Positions 1-8,610 of a DNA stretch of 64,000 bases are shown here, in pieces (within the stretch, counting starts at the first letter, position 1; each line of letters starts with the position of its first letter). The notes under the pieces are model-generated. The model saw nothing but the letters and a program-made list of their open reading frames with translations. It ran no database searches and was not told where the DNA came from. Source of the stretch: Pseudomonas sp. SL4(2022) (GTDB taxonomy: Bacteria > Pseudomonadota > Gammaproteobacteria > Pseudomonadales > Pseudomonadaceae); NCBI RefSeq assembly GCF_026625725.1, contig NZ_CP113060.1:806001-870000 (forward strand). The letters are read 5' to 3'. Made by a program: the position numbers and the translations under genes.

Positions 1-563
1 CGAATATGCAACACGCGATTCCGGCCTACTACGTGATCGCACCCGCCGAAGCCAGCTCCAACCTGTCCCGATTCGACGGCGTACGCTTCGGCTACCGCTG
101 CGAGAACCCGAAAGACTTGCAGGATCTGTACAAGCGCTCACGTGGCGAAGGCTTTGGTGCGGAAGTGAAGCGCCGGATTATGGTCGGCACCTACGCGCTG
201 TCCGCTGGCTACTACGACGCGTACTACCTCAAGGCACAGAAAATCCGCCGCCTGATCAAAAATGATTTTGTCGCGGCTTTTAAGGATGTTGACGTGATCC
301 TCGGCCCGACCACGCCAAACCTGGCCTGGAAGCTCGGCGAAAAGAACAACGACCCGGTCGCCGCCTACCTGGAAGACATCTACACCATCACCGCCAACCT
401 CGCCGGCATCCCCGGCCTGTCGATGCCTGCCGGCTTCGTTGATGGCTTGCCGGTCGGTGTTCAGCTGCTCGGCAACTACTTCCAGGAAGGCCGCCTGCTT
501 AACGTCGCCCACCAGTACCAACAGGTCACTGACTGGCACCAACATGCACCGAGCGGATTCTGA
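1..563 (+). CDS. gatA: Asp-tRNA(Asn)/Glu-tRNA(Gln) amidotransferase subunit A, C-terminal part
   Basis: Carries the last ~187 codons of GatA, open from the left edge in the frame of base 3. GatA is the amidase subunit of GatCAB. It releases ammonia from glutamine so that GatB can convert Glu-tRNA(Gln) or Asp-tRNA(Asn) to the cognate amide form. The fragment shows the family's [19 protein letters not shown] block, the GVRFGYR segment and the C-terminal [10 protein letters not shown] motif. The catalytic Ser-cisSer-Lys part lies outside the window. It ends 11 nt before gatB, so the two are almost certainly co-transcribed. Identity is secure; the gene is truncated only by the window edge. Confidence 0.96.
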   Translation, partial: NMQHAIPAYYVIAPAEASSNLSRFDGVRFGYRCENPKDLQDLYKRSRGEGFGAEVKRRIMVGTYALSAGYYDAYYLKAQKIRRLIKNDFVAAFKDVDVILGPTTPNLAWKLGEKNNDPVAAYLEDIYTITANLAGIPGLSMPAGFVDGLPVGVQLLGNYFQEGRLLNVAHQYQQVTDWHQHAPSGF

Positions 564-574
564 GGACGACTGAC

Positions 575-2023
575 ATGCAATGGGAAACCGTAATCGGGCT
601 GGAAATTCACGCCCAACTCAGCACCCAATCGAAGATTTTTTCCGCCAGTGCCATCGCCTTTGGTGCCGAGCCCAACACCCAGGCCAGCCTGGTTGACTTG
701 GGCATGCCCGGCACCCTGCCGGTGCTCAATGCTGAAGCCGTACGCATGGCCTGCAAATTCGGCCTGGCGATTGACGCCGAAATCGCGCCACAGAACGTCT
801 TTGCGCGCAAAAACTACTTCTACCCGGACCTGCCCAAGGGCTACCAGACCAGCCAGATGGATCACCCCATCGTCGGCAAGGGCTTCCTCGACATCACCCT
901 GGAAGACGGCACCAGCAAACGCATCGGCATCACCCGCGCCCACCTGGAAGAAGACGCCGGCAAGAGCCTGCACGAAGACTTCCACGGCATGAGTGGCATC
1001 GACCTCAACCGTGCCGGCACGCCGCTGCTGGAAATCGTTTCCGAGCCGGACATCCGCTCGGCGAAAGAAGCGGTGGCCTACGTTAAGGCGATCCATGCGC
1101 TGGTGCGCTACCTCGGCATCTGCGACGGCAACATGGCCGAAGGCTCGCTGCGCTGCGACTGCAACGTCTCGGTGCGCCCGGTCGGCCAGGCCGAGTTCGG
1201 CACCCGCGCCGAGATCAAGAACGTCAACTCGTTCCGCTTTATCGAAAAAGCCATCAACCATGAAGTGCAACGGCAGATCGAGCTAATCGAAGACGGCGGC
1301 AAGGTGGTGCAGGAAACCCGCCTGTACGACCCGAACAAGGACCAGACGCGCTCCATGCGCAGCAAGGAAGAAGCCAACGATTACCGCTACTTCCCCTGCC
1401 CGGACCTGCTGCCGGTGGTGATCGAACAGAGCTTCCTCGATGAAGTACGCGCCAGCCTGCCGGAGTTGCCGGTGCAGAAACGTGAGCGTTTCGAAGCGCA
1501 GTTTGCGCTGTCCGCCTACGACGCCACTGTATTGGCCGCCAGCCGCGAACTGGCCGACTACTTTGAAGCCGTCGAGAAGACCTGCGGTGATGCCAAGCTG
1601 TCGGCCAACTGGGTGATGGGCGAGCTATCCAGCCTGCTCAACAGCGACAACCTGGACATCGACCAGTCGCCGGTCTCGGCTGAACAGCTCGGCGGCATGA
1701 TCCTGCGCATCAAGGACAACACCATCAGCGGCAAGATCGCCAAGATGGTCTTTGAAGCCCTGGCTGCCGGTGAAGGCGCAACGGCTGACGAGGTGATCGA
1801 GAAGAAAGGCCTCAAGCAGGTCACCGACTCGGGCGCCATCGAAGCTATGCTGGATGAAGTGCTGGCTGCCAATGCCGAACAGGTCGAGCAGTACCGCGCG
1901 GCGGATGAAGCCAAACGCGGCAAAATGTTCGGCTTCTTCGTCGGCCAGGCCATGAAAGCCTCGAAAGGCAAAGCCAACCCCGGCCAGGTGAACGAACTGC
2001 TGAAGAAAAAGCTCGAAGCCTAA
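575..2023 (+). CDS. gatB: Asp/Glu-tRNA amidotransferase subunit B
   Basis: GatB of 482 aa, the usual length. This is the kinase/transamidase subunit of GatCAB: it phosphorylates the mischarged aminoacyl group and transfers ammonia from GatA. Visible landmarks are the N-terminal [12 protein letters not shown] motif, the [15 protein letters not shown] block, the [14 protein letters not shown] motif that carries conserved cysteines, and the C-terminal YqeY-like helical tail (roughly residues 330-480). The ATG at 575 has a GAGGA-type ribosome-binding site just upstream (AGGACGAC). A strong hairpin terminator follows immediately. Confidence 0.97.
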   Translation: MQWETVIGLEIHAQLSTQSKIFSASAIAFGAEPNTQASLVDLGMPGTLPVLNAEAVRMACKFGLAIDAEIAPQNVFARKNYFYPDLPKGYQTSQMDHPIVGKGFLDITLEDGTSKRIGITRAHLEEDAGKSLHEDFHGMSGIDLNRAGTPLLEIVSEPDIRSAKEAVAYVKAIHALVRYLGICDGNMAEGSLRCDCNVSVRPVGQAEFGTRAEIKNVNSFRFIEKAINHEVQRQIELIEDGGKVVQETRLYDPNKDQTRSMRSKEEANDYRYFPCPDLLPVVIEQSFLDEVRASLPELPVQKRERFEAQFALSAYDATVLAASRELADYFEAVEKTCGDAKLSANWVMGELSSLLNSDNLDIDQSPVSAEQLGGMILRIKDNTISGKIAKMVFEALAAGEGATADEVIEKKGLKQVTDSGAIEAMLDEVLAANAEQVEQYRAADEAKRGKMFGFFVGQAMKASKGKANPGQVNELLKKKLEA

Positions 2024-2038
2024 GCCTTGCCGTCACAC

Positions 2039-2067
2039 ACAACGCCGGGTCAGCCCGGCGTTGTTTT
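2039..2067 (+). terminator. Rho-independent terminator of gatAB
   Basis: Perfect 11-bp stem (2039-2049 with 2054-2064), 4-nt loop TCAG and a TTTT run at 2064-2067. It lies 15 nt after the gatB stop. It also argues against an ATG at 2061 as the start of the next gene, because that codon is inside the stem. Confidence 0.88.
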
Positions 2068-2096
2068 GTCCGCTGCCAAACTGCCCGGGAGCCGCC

Positions 2097-2468
2097 ATGC
2101 GCCTGTTACTGATCGCCATCACCAGCTTGCTGCTCAGTGCCTGCGCCAGCCATCAGGGCCCGGTTGACCCGCAGGGTTACCGCGCAGAGGGCCAGGCCTC
2201 CTATTACGGTGCGCGTCACCACGGCAACAAGACCGCCAGCGGCGAGCGCTTCGACCAGAACGCCCTGACCGCCGCGCACCGCAGCCTGGCCTTCGGCAGC
2301 CTGGTGCGGGTGACCAACCTGCGTAACGATAAAAGCGTGGTGGTGCGCATCAACGACCGCGGCCCCTACAGCAAAGGACGAATCATCGACCTGTCGCACA
2401 AGGCCGCCGCGCAAATCGACATGCTCCGCGCCGGCGTGGTGCCGGTACGCATCGAAGCCCTCGAGTGA
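2097..2468 (+). CDS. RlpA-like double-psi beta-barrel lipoprotein
   Basis: A 123-aa lipoprotein. The signal peptide ends in the lipobox LLSAC (Cys at residue ~17). A double-psi beta-barrel of the RlpA type fills the rest: [36 protein letters not shown], and [18 protein letters not shown] with the conserved Asp of RlpA lytic enzymes. No SPOR domain is present, so it cannot dock on denuded septal glycans as full RlpA does. I chose the ATG at 2097 because the in-frame ATG at 2061 lies in the gatB terminator. A longer RlpA homologue occurs at 25634-26637, where it appears frameshifted. The lytic activity of this short paralogue is inferred from family only. Confidence 0.85.
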   Translation: MRLLLIAITSLLLSACASHQGPVDPQGYRAEGQASYYGARHHGNKTASGERFDQNALTAAHRSLAFGSLVRVTNLRNDKSVVVRINDRGPYSKGRIIDLSHKAAAQIDMLRAGVVPVRIEALE

Positions 2469-2485
2469 TTCTACGGAGAACCGTT

Positions 2486-2863
2486 ATGAGTGAAGAGCAG
2501 AAAAGTGGCCTGCAGGTACGCCGCGAAGTGATGGGCGACCCCTTCGTCGACCGCGCCCTGAATAACGCCACCGACTTTACCCAACCGCTGCAGGACTTCG
2601 TCAATGAGCACGCCTGGGGTGGCGTGTGGAACCGCGAGGGCCTGGATCGCAAGACCCGCAGCCTGATCACCCTGGCTGCACTGACCGCCCTGAAATGCCC
2701 GCAGGAACTAAAAGGCCATGTGCGCGGCGCGCTGAACAACGGCTGCACGGTCGAGGAGATTCGCGAAACCTTGCTGCACTGCGCGGTCTACGCCGGCGTA
2801 CCGGCAGCCATCGACGCTTTCCGCGCAGCGCAGGACGTGATCGACGACACCCAGAAAGCCTGA
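2486..2863 (+). CDS. Carboxymuconolactone decarboxylase family protein
   Basis: 125 aa, with the shape of a PcaC/AhpD-superfamily protein. The QVRREVMGDPFVDRAL start, the HAWGGVWNREGL block and the RKTRSLITLAALTAL helix resemble 4-carboxymuconolactone decarboxylase of the beta-ketoadipate pathway. The ETLLHCAVYAGVPAAIDAF helix is also typical. Only one Cys-x-x-x-type element (HCAVYAG) is visible, so an AhpD-like CxxC redox role is unlikely. No other pca genes are nearby, so pathway membership is unproven. The start ATG at 2486 has a clear ACGGAGAA Shine-Dalgarno; it lies 17 nt after the preceding stop and probably shares its transcript. Confidence 0.8.
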   Translation: MSEEQKSGLQVRREVMGDPFVDRALNNATDFTQPLQDFVNEHAWGGVWNREGLDRKTRSLITLAALTALKCPQELKGHVRGALNNGCTVEEIRETLLHCAVYAGVPAAIDAFRAAQDVIDDTQKA

Positions 2864-2870
2864 CCACCGC

Positions 2871-2907
2871 ATAACAAAAAGCCGGGCAACGCCCGGCTTT
2901 TTGTTAT
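2871..2907. terminator. Bidirectional terminator between convergent genes
   Basis: Near-perfect 17-bp inverted repeat (2871-2887 with 2891-2907) around a 3-nt loop. The GC core GCCGGGC is flanked by A5 on the left and T5 on the right, so it can terminate in both directions. It sits exactly between the plus-strand decarboxylase-family gene and the minus-strand AEC transporter. Confidence 0.92.
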
Positions 2908-2920
2908 GCATGCAAACTCA

Positions 2921-3862
2921 CTAGATCCAGCCGCCCCACTGCAGCACAAACAGCCCGATATTGGTGGTGATCGCCGCCGCCAGGGTGGTGATAACGATGA
3001 TCGCCGCCGCCAACTGATGGTTAGCGCCCGCTGCCTTGGCCATCACGAAGCTGGCTGCCGCCGTTGGGCTGGCGAAGAACAGAAAGAGGATGCCCAGCTC
3101 GGCCTCGCGGAAACCGCAGAGGAACGCGCCAAGGGTGCCCAGTAGCGGCAGCCAGACCATCTTCATCACACTGGCCCCCAAGGCCAACTTGCCACTTTCA
3201 CGCAGTGAAGCCAGCGACAGCGTGGCACCAATACAAATCAACGCCAACGGCAAGGTCAGCTGCGCCAGGTATTCACCCGAGGTGGTCAACCAGACCGGCA
3301 GCCGAACCTGCCAGTAGGCGAACGGGATTGCCGCCAGTACACCGAGAATCAGTGGATTACGCAGAATGCTCTTGCTGATGCTCCACACGCTGGCCTTGGC
3401 ATTTGGGCTGTAGATCGCCAGAACAATCGCCGACAGGCTGTTGTAGCTGAGGATGACCACGCCACCGAGTATGCCGCCGAGCGACAAACCGTAATCACCG
3501 TACAGGCTGGTGGCCAGCGCCAGGCCGATGATGCCGTTATTACCGCGAAACGCCCCCTGCACATAGACGCCACGCTCCACCCGCGGCACCCGCCACAGTG
3601 CCCAGCTCCATACCAGCAGAAAGCCCAGCACCGTCGCCAGCACAAAATAACCGAGCAGCGCCGGCTGCAGCGCCGTGCGCAGATCGGCATGCAGGATGGC
3701 GAGAAACAGCATGGCCGGCATGCTGACGTTGAACACCAGGGCGGTAGCAGTGCTGACAAAAGCGGCGTCGACCTGCCCCAGGCGCTTGAGCACCATGCCA
3801 AGAAACAGCATGGCGAACACCGGCGCGGTGATGCCGAGAATTTGCGAGAAGATTGCCAACAT
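2921..3862 (-). CDS. AEC family transporter (auxin-efflux-carrier type)
   Basis: 313-aa inner-membrane protein with about ten hydrophobic segments in the 5+5 arrangement of the AEC/BART superfamily. Visible family features are the N-terminal APVFAMLFLGMVLKRLG, the FNVSMPAMLFLAI segment and the central GAFRGNNGIIGLALA block, followed by LPLALICIGATLSL and a C-terminal SPTAAASFVMA. Bacterial members export organic acids or related small anions; the substrate here is unknown. The ATG at 3862 gives the most typical N-terminus. A GTG at 3877 is an alternative, and neither has a strong ribosome-binding site. It diverges from the citrate-type transporter at 4186. Confidence 0.85.
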   Translation of the reverse strand: MLAIFSQILGITAPVFAMLFLGMVLKRLGQVDAAFVSTATALVFNVSMPAMLFLAILHADLRTALQPALLGYFVLATVLGFLLVWSWALWRVPRVERGVYVQGAFRGNNGIIGLALATSLYGDYGLSLGGILGGVVILSYNSLSAIVLAIYSPNAKASVWSISKSILRNPLILGVLAAIPFAYWQVRLPVWLTTSGEYLAQLTLPLALICIGATLSLASLRESGKLALGASVMKMVWLPLLGTLGAFLCGFREAELGILFLFFASPTAAASFVMAKAAGANHQLAAAIIVITTLAAAITTNIGLFVLQWGGWI

Positions 3863-3908
3863 GCCAGAGCGCCGCACAACGGAAGGCCGCGAATGATAAC
3901 AGGCCAGA

Positions 3909-3968
3909 CTTTCAGCCCGCTTTCATGGGGATACGACCGACTGCAGGCCCGCGAAAGCTGGCTGAAAG
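3909..3968. repeat. Long imperfect inverted repeat in a divergent promoter region
   Basis: Arms 3909-3924 (CTTTCAGCCCGCTTTC) and 3953-3968 (GAAAGCTGGCTGAAAG) pair at 15 of 16 positions around a 28-nt spacer. It lies in the 323-nt gap between the AEC transporter and the CitMHS transporter. I see no gene there; the rest holds no recognisable element beyond the GGAG ribosome-binding site of the citrate transporter. It may be an operator, a REP-like repeat or an mRNA hairpin. Confidence 0.5.
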
Positions 3969-4185
3969 CTTGCGTTCATAGAATCGCCCACGGCTGACTC
4001 GACTCGGCCACCCCGGCTGCCAGCACGCCTGCGCACCTGACAAAAACAACAACGGTGATTGCCATGTTTATTTTGCTGCTCTGCCCACGCCCACGCGCAC
4101 CCCGTCTCCGCCCCGCTCGACTGCAACCGCTGCCCACTTAAGGCCGCGCCCCGCTTTTCGCACCTTACCCACCCGGAGACTCGTC

Positions 4186-5493
4186 ATGCTGACTTTCCTT
4201 GGCTTTGCCATGGTCATCACCTTTATGTACCTGATCATGAGCAAGCGCCTGTCGGCGCTGATTGCCCTGATCATCATCCCGATTATTTTCGCTCTGATCG
4301 GCGGCTTCGCCAGCCAGATCGGCCCGATGATGCTCGAAGGCATCGGCAAGCTCGCGCCGACCGGGGTGATGCTGATGTTCGCCATCCTCTATTTCGCCAT
4401 CATGATCGACTCGGGGCTGTTCGATCCGCCCGTGCGCCTGATCCTCAAACTGGTCAAGGGTGATCCATTGAAGGTCGCCGTCGGCACCGTGGCCCTGGCG
4501 CTGATTGTCTCGCTCGACGGCGACGGTTCCACCACCTACATGATCTGCGTCGGTGCCATGCTGCCGCTGTACAGCCGCTTGAAGATGAGCCCGACCATCA
4601 TGGCCGGCCTGATCATCATGGCCGGCGGTATCATGAACATGACACCATGGGGTGGGCCGACCGCTCGCGCCGCCAGCGCCCTGCATGTCGACCCCTCGGA
4701 TGTGTTTGTGCCGATGATTCCGACCATGGTGATCGGGGCCATCGTGCTGTTTGCCGTCGCCTATTTCTATGGCCTGCGTGAGCGCAAGCGCCTGGGCATT
4801 CTGCAACTGCCGGACGAGCAAACCGGCCAGGATCAGATCAGCGTTTCACAGTACCCAGAGGCTCGCCGTCCCAAGCTGACCCTGATCAACGCTGCCCTCA
4901 CCGCGGTGCTCATGACGACGCTGATTGCCGGCCTGCTGCCGATGCCGGTACTGTTTATGATCGCGTTCAGCATCGCCATGATCATCAACTACCCCTGCCT
5001 GCAGCAGCAGAAAGAGCGCATCGCCACCCACGCCGGCAACGTTCTGGCAGTGGTCGGATTGATCTTCGCCGCGGGGATCTTCACCGGCATTCTGTCCGGC
5101 ACGGGCATGGTCGACGCCATGTCCAAGAGCCTGCTGGCAGTCATCCCTGAAGCCCTCGGCCCGCATCTGGCAGTGATCACGGCACTGGTGAGCATGCCGT
5201 TCACCTTCTTTATGTCCAACGATGCGTTCTACTACGGCATCCTGCCGGTGCTCAACGAAGCCGCCGCCACCTACGGCATCAGCCCAGTGGAAATGGCCCG
5301 CGCGTCGATTGTCGGCCAACCGGTACACCTGCTCAGCCCGCTGGTGCCTTCGACCTATTTGCTGATCGGTCTGGCAAAGATCGAATTCGGCGACCTGCAG
5401 CGCTTCACCCTGAAATGGGCGGTGCTGATCTGCCTGGCCATCATGTTGGCGGCACTGCTGTTGGGCGTGTTCCCACTATTTGCCAGCCTCTGA
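4186..5493 (+). CDS. CitMHS family citrate-metal:proton symporter
   Basis: 435-aa secondary transporter with 11-12 predicted membrane segments. The CitMHS family takes up citrate complexed to Mg2+ or Ca2+ with protons. Diagnostic segments include MLTFLGFAMVITFMYLIMSK at the N-terminus, the LDGDGSTTYMICVGAMLPLY loop, the MAGGIMNMTPWGGPTARAA loop and FFMSNDAFYYGILPVLNEAA in the second half. The start is supported by a CCGGAGAC ribosome-binding site 8 nt upstream. No dedicated tricarboxylate regulator is adjacent. It converges on roxR across an inverted-repeat element. The precise metal preference cannot be read from sequence. Confidence 0.88.
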   Translation: MLTFLGFAMVITFMYLIMSKRLSALIALIIIPIIFALIGGFASQIGPMMLEGIGKLAPTGVMLMFAILYFAIMIDSGLFDPPVRLILKLVKGDPLKVAVGTVALALIVSLDGDGSTTYMICVGAMLPLYSRLKMSPTIMAGLIIMAGGIMNMTPWGGPTARAASALHVDPSDVFVPMIPTMVIGAIVLFAVAYFYGLRERKRLGILQLPDEQTGQDQISVSQYPEARRPKLTLINAALTAVLMTTLIAGLLPMPVLFMIAFSIAMIINYPCLQQQKERIATHAGNVLAVVGLIFAAGIFTGILSGTGMVDAMSKSLLAVIPEALGPHLAVITALVSMPFTFFMSNDAFYYGILPVLNEAAATYGISPVEMARASIVGQPVHLLSPLVPSTYLLIGLAKIEFGDLQRFTLKWAVLICLAIMLAALLLGVFPLFASL

Positions 5494-5511
5494 CGACTGG
5501 GAGTCCGGAGA

Positions 5512-5631
5512 GTGGGTTAGCGGCGCTAAACACCGATCCAGCAGCGGCAGATAGACGTGGTGCACCGGTGGCGGGTTACGCCGCCCCGTCATGGCGAATG
5601 GATCGACAAGCGCGGCTGGCGGCTAACCCAC
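5512..5631. repeat. 120-bp intergenic element bounded by inverted repeats
   Basis: GTGGGTTAGC at 5512-5521 is matched in inverted orientation by GCTAACCCAC at 5622-5631. Inside is GGTGGCGGGTTACGCCGCC, the sort of GGGTTACG/TAACCCAC sequence that recurs between genes in many Pseudomonas genomes. No ORF makes sense inside. I read it as a miniature intergenic repeat; copy number cannot be judged from one window. Confidence 0.5.
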
Positions 5632-5671
5632 ACTACGGGTGAGCAACCGCTAACTCAGACATAGCCATTTA

Positions 5672-5707
5672 AAGAAGCCCGCGGCAGCGCTTTAGCCAGG
5701 CTGCCGC
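5672..5707 (-). terminator. Probable terminator of roxSR
   Basis: 8-bp GC stem (5681-5688 with 5700-5707) followed on the minus strand by GGGCTTCTTTA. It lies 10 nt beyond the roxR stop. The T-run is interrupted, so the strength is uncertain. Confidence 0.5.
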
Positions 5708-5717
5708 ATTACAGGGC

Positions 5718-6278
5718 TCAGCGGCGTACCGGGCGCTTCTGCAGCTTGCGCTGCAAGGTCCGTCGATGCATGCCCAAGGCGCGGGCAGTGGCGGAGATAT
5801 TGCCTTCATGCTCGCTGAGCACGCGCTGGATGTGCTCCCACTGCAGGCGATCGACCGACATCGGGTTGTCCGGCACCAGGCTTTCCAGGTCGGCATGTTG
5901 AGTCAGCAGCGCGGCCAGCACATCATCGGCATCGGCCGGTTTGCACAGGTAATTGCAGGCACCGCGCTTGATCGCTTCCACTGCCGTGGCAATGCTCGAA
6001 TAACCGGTAAGGATCACCACGCGCATTTCAGCGTCCAGTTCAAGCAGCTTGGGCAGCAGCACCAGCCCGGAATCGCCCTCCATCTTCAGGTCAACCACGG
6101 CGTAATCCGGCAGATCCTGCTCAGCCAGAGCCAGGCCTTCCTCTGCCGAACCGGCGGTAGACACACGCAGGCCACGACGACTCATGGCGCGCGCCATCAC
6201 ACGGGTAAACGTCGGATCATCATCAACCAGCAGCAGGTGAGGGTGTTCATCACCGTCGAACAGCACTTCATCGCTCAT
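5718..6278 (-). CDS. roxR: RegA/PrrA-type redox response regulator RoxR
   Basis: 186-aa response regulator. The receiver domain (residues 14-125) has the acidic pair LLLVDDDP, phospho-acceptor Asp63 (VVDLKMEG), the ILTGYSS switch threonine and KP at KPADADD. The C-terminal ~40 residues form a Fis-type helix-turn-helix (NISATARALGMHRRTLQRKL), the compact RegA/PrrA/ActR layout without an AAA domain. RoxR, known from P. aeruginosa and P. putida, controls respiratory genes such as the cyanide-insensitive oxidase in response to redox state. The stop is 12 nt from the terminator-like hairpin, and the start lies 12 nt after roxS, with which it forms an operon. Confidence 0.93.
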   Translation of the reverse strand: MSDEVLFDGDEHPHLLLVDDDPTFTRVMARAMSRRGLRVSTAGSAEEGLALAEQDLPDYAVVDLKMEGDSGLVLLPKLLELDAEMRVVILTGYSSIATAVEAIKRGACNYLCKPADADDVLAALLTQHADLESLVPDNPMSVDRLQWEHIQRVLSEHEGNISATARALGMHRRTLQRKLQKRPVRR

Positions 6279-6290
6279 TCGGGTATTTCC

Positions 6291-7544
6291 TTAGGCTCGA
6301 CCATAGGCACGCGGCAATTTCAGCTCGGTGAGCGTGCCACCTTCTTCGTGGTTATACAGTTTAACCGTACCGCCGGCACGAGTGACGCTGGCCTGACTGA
6401 GGAACAGACCCAGACCAAACCCCTTGCCCTTGGTGGTGAAAAATGGCCGCCCCAGTTGCTCGGCAATCGCCAGCGGCACACCGGCGCCAAAGTCACGAAT
6501 GCTCAGGCGTAGCCACTGGTGGTCCCAGTCCAGACGAATATCCAGTTTGTCCGGGCAGGCGTCGGCCGCGTTGTTCAGCAGATTGAGCAACGCCTGGGTC
6601 AAATCGGCCGGCGGCATCATCTTTGGGGGGGTACCACGCCCCAGACATTGATAGCGATAACTGGCTTCCGGGCGCATCAGGTGCCAGCGATTAAGCGTGG
6701 CTTCCAGCCACTCGACTGATGACAGCTCGATCACCGCCTGACGGCGATCCGCCTCGGCAGCGCGCACCAGTTGCTGCAGGGTTTCCTTGCACAGCTTGAC
6801 CTGTTCCTGCAGCACCGCAAGATCCTCTTGAAGCGTCGGCTCCTGATGCTCGCGGCGCAATTCCTTGATCAGCACACTCATGGTCGCCAGCGGCGTACCC
6901 AACTCATGCGCAGCACCCGCCGCCTGAGTCGCCACGGCGAGCAACTGCTGGTCACGCAAGCCTTCTTCCCGACGCTCGGCACGCAGCTCTTCCTGACGGC
7001 GCAGCTCTTCAGCCATCTTCGCCACGAAGAAGGTGATCAGCCCGGCAGCCAGGGCGAAGCTCAGCCACATGCCATAGATCAGCAGGCTCTCGCGTGGACC
7101 GGACGGCAGGTCCAGCGGGTGCGACCAGACCAGCAGAAAGGTGTAACCGCCCAGCGCCAGACCGGAGAGGGTGATGGTGTAGAGCCAGGGCAGGGTCGCC
7201 GCAGCGATGGTCAACGGCACCAGGTAATAGGAGACAAAGGGGTTGGTTGAGCCACCCGAGTAGTACAGCAGCAGGCTGTGGATGATCAGATCGCAGCCCA
7301 GCTGTACCGCGTACTCCTGCTCGGTCACTGGCCATGGCCCACGCAGGCGCAGTGCAGTGAGCAGGCACAACACCAGGGAAATGCCGAGGGTGACGCTCAG
7401 CTCCAGCCAGGGCAGCGGTAACGCGCCAGACTTGTACGCCAGCCCCACGGAGCCGGCTTGTGCAGCCAGCACCAGAATGCGGATCAGGGTCAGTCGCCAG
7501 AGGTTTTGCCGGCTCGCCGACAGCAGCTGCACAGGTGCGAGCAT
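6291..7544 (-). CDS. roxS: RegB/PrrB-type redox sensor histidine kinase RoxS
   Basis: 417 aa with six N-terminal membrane helices (about residues 15-175), then HisKA and HATPase domains. The quinone-sensing signature GGSTNPF is at 97-103. The H-box AAGAAHELGTPLATM carries His213. A cysteine at 252 (VKLCKETL) is near where the redox-active Cys of RegB lies. The ATP lid has FFTTKGKGFGLGLFLS. The protein autophosphorylates according to quinone-pool redox state and passes phosphate to RoxR. It diverges from the SIMPL-domain gene, with a 204-nt promoter region between. Confidence 0.93.
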   Translation of the reverse strand: MLAPVQLLSASRQNLWRLTLIRILVLAAQAGSVGLAYKSGALPLPWLELSVTLGISLVLCLLTALRLRGPWPVTEQEYAVQLGCDLIIHSLLLYYSGGSTNPFVSYYLVPLTIAAATLPWLYTITLSGLALGGYTFLLVWSHPLDLPSGPRESLLIYGMWLSFALAAGLITFFVAKMAEELRRQEELRAERREEGLRDQQLLAVATQAAGAAHELGTPLATMSVLIKELRREHQEPTLQEDLAVLQEQVKLCKETLQQLVRAAEADRRQAVIELSSVEWLEATLNRWHLMRPEASYRYQCLGRGTPPKMMPPADLTQALLNLLNNAADACPDKLDIRLDWDHQWLRLSIRDFGAGVPLAIAEQLGRPFFTTKGKGFGLGLFLSQASVTRAGGTVKLYNHEEGGTLTELKLPRAYGRA

Positions 7545-7748
7545 AGAGTCTCCAAGGTGCTCAGATTGCCCATCGGGTGGGCCGCAGGAGTATAACCAAG
7601 CCTCTGGGCGGCCAACTGCGGCAACGCGCCGCAGCGGCGAGCTTACTGAAAAAAGTGGAACCCGATTTAACCCGCCTAGTCAGATAGCTTCGTCTACCCC
7701 CTGGAAAGCTGCGCATACCCCGTGCGCTCACCCTCTGAAGGAATCATC

Positions 7749-8459
7749 ATGCTGTCACTGTCCCGCCTCACCACTGCCCTGCTACTAAGTGCTACCACCC
7801 TGCTGAGCGTATCCGCCGTGGCTGAAGACGCCCGCTATAACCAGGTCGCCCTGCGCGCTGAAGTCAGCCAGGAAATCGCCCACGACCTGATGCACGTCAC
7901 CCTCTACAGCGAAGCCCAGGACAGCGACCCAGCCGCTCTGGCCGCGCAGATCAGCCAGACCCTGAATGCCAGCATCGCCCAGGCGCGCAAGGTCAAAGGC
8001 GTCAGCGTCGCCTCCGGCAGCCGCAACAGCTATCCGGTGTACGACGAAAAGGGCCAGAAAATCACTGCCTGGCGCGAGCGCGCCGAGCTGCGCCTGGAAA
8101 GCGCCGACTTCAGCGCGCTGTCCAAGCTCACCGGGGAAATGCTGCACACCCTGAAAATGGGTGGAATGAACTTCAGCATCGCCAGTGACACCCGCAAGAC
8201 CCACGAAGATGCCCTGCTCAAAGATGCCGTGGCCGCATTCAAGGCCCGCGCGCAACTGGCCACCGAAGCCCTCGGCGGCAGCGGTTACAAGCTGGTCAGC
8301 CTCAACCTCAACAGCGGCGGCTTTCAACCCCCGATGCTACGCATGGAAGCCATGAAGGGCGCCGCAATGATGGATGCAGCCCCGTCACCGGAAATCGAGG
8401 CAGGCTCCAGCCAGGTCAGCATCAATGCCGACGGGGTGATCGAAGTGCAGATGCGCTGA
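7749..8459 (+). CDS. SIMPL-domain (DUF541) periplasmic protein
   Basis: 236 aa with a cleavable signal peptide (LLLSATTLLSVSAVAEDA, cut near residue 25). A SIMPL/DUF541 domain follows: LRAEVSQEIAHDLMHVTLYSE, NSYPVYDEKGQKITAWRERAELRLES, and a C-terminal beta strand pair ending SSQVSINADGVIEVQM. The family is periplasmic and of unsettled function. The start is fixed by an AAGGA ribosome-binding site 6 nt upstream. The position between roxS and dppA matches P. aeruginosa PA4495 as I remember it. Nothing in the sequence ties it to redox sensing or peptide uptake. Confidence 0.85.
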   Translation: MLSLSRLTTALLLSATTLLSVSAVAEDARYNQVALRAEVSQEIAHDLMHVTLYSEAQDSDPAALAAQISQTLNASIAQARKVKGVSVASGSRNSYPVYDEKGQKITAWRERAELRLESADFSALSKLTGEMLHTLKMGGMNFSIASDTRKTHEDALLKDAVAAFKARAQLATEALGGSGYKLVSLNLNSGGFQPPMLRMEAMKGAAMMDAAPSPEIEAGSSQVSINADGVIEVQMR

Positions 8460-8489
8460 AAACTGCTACATCTTGCTACATATGAAAGC

Positions 8490-8519
8490 AGCGCCGTTGT
8501 CCGACGATAGCGGCGCTTT
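8490..8519 (+). terminator. Possible terminator after the SIMPL-domain gene
   Basis: 7-bp stem AGCGCCG/CGGCGCT (8490-8496, 8511-8517) with a 14-nt loop and only TTT after it. A weak candidate. Confidence 0.35.
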
Positions 8520-8544
8520 GCCATGAATTAACCACCGATTTACA

Positions 8545-8580
8545 GAAATGCGACAGCAACATACAACGCTACCGCATTTC
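8545..8580. promoter_or_regulatory. Inverted repeat upstream of dppA (possible operator)
   Basis: GAAATGCG at 8545-8552 and CGCATTTC at 8573-8580 form a perfect 8-bp inverted repeat with a 20-nt spacer. It lies 31-66 nt upstream of a -24/-12-like element. It could be a regulator site or a hairpin; no trans factor is implied by neighbours. Confidence 0.4.
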
Positions 8581-8610
8581 CAGCTCGCAACATGACATAG
8601 CCCTTGCCGG

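Noticed and set aside
2061..2096. Upstream ATG for the RlpA-like lipoprotein
   Set aside because: It is within the gatB terminator and would bury the lipoprotein signal.
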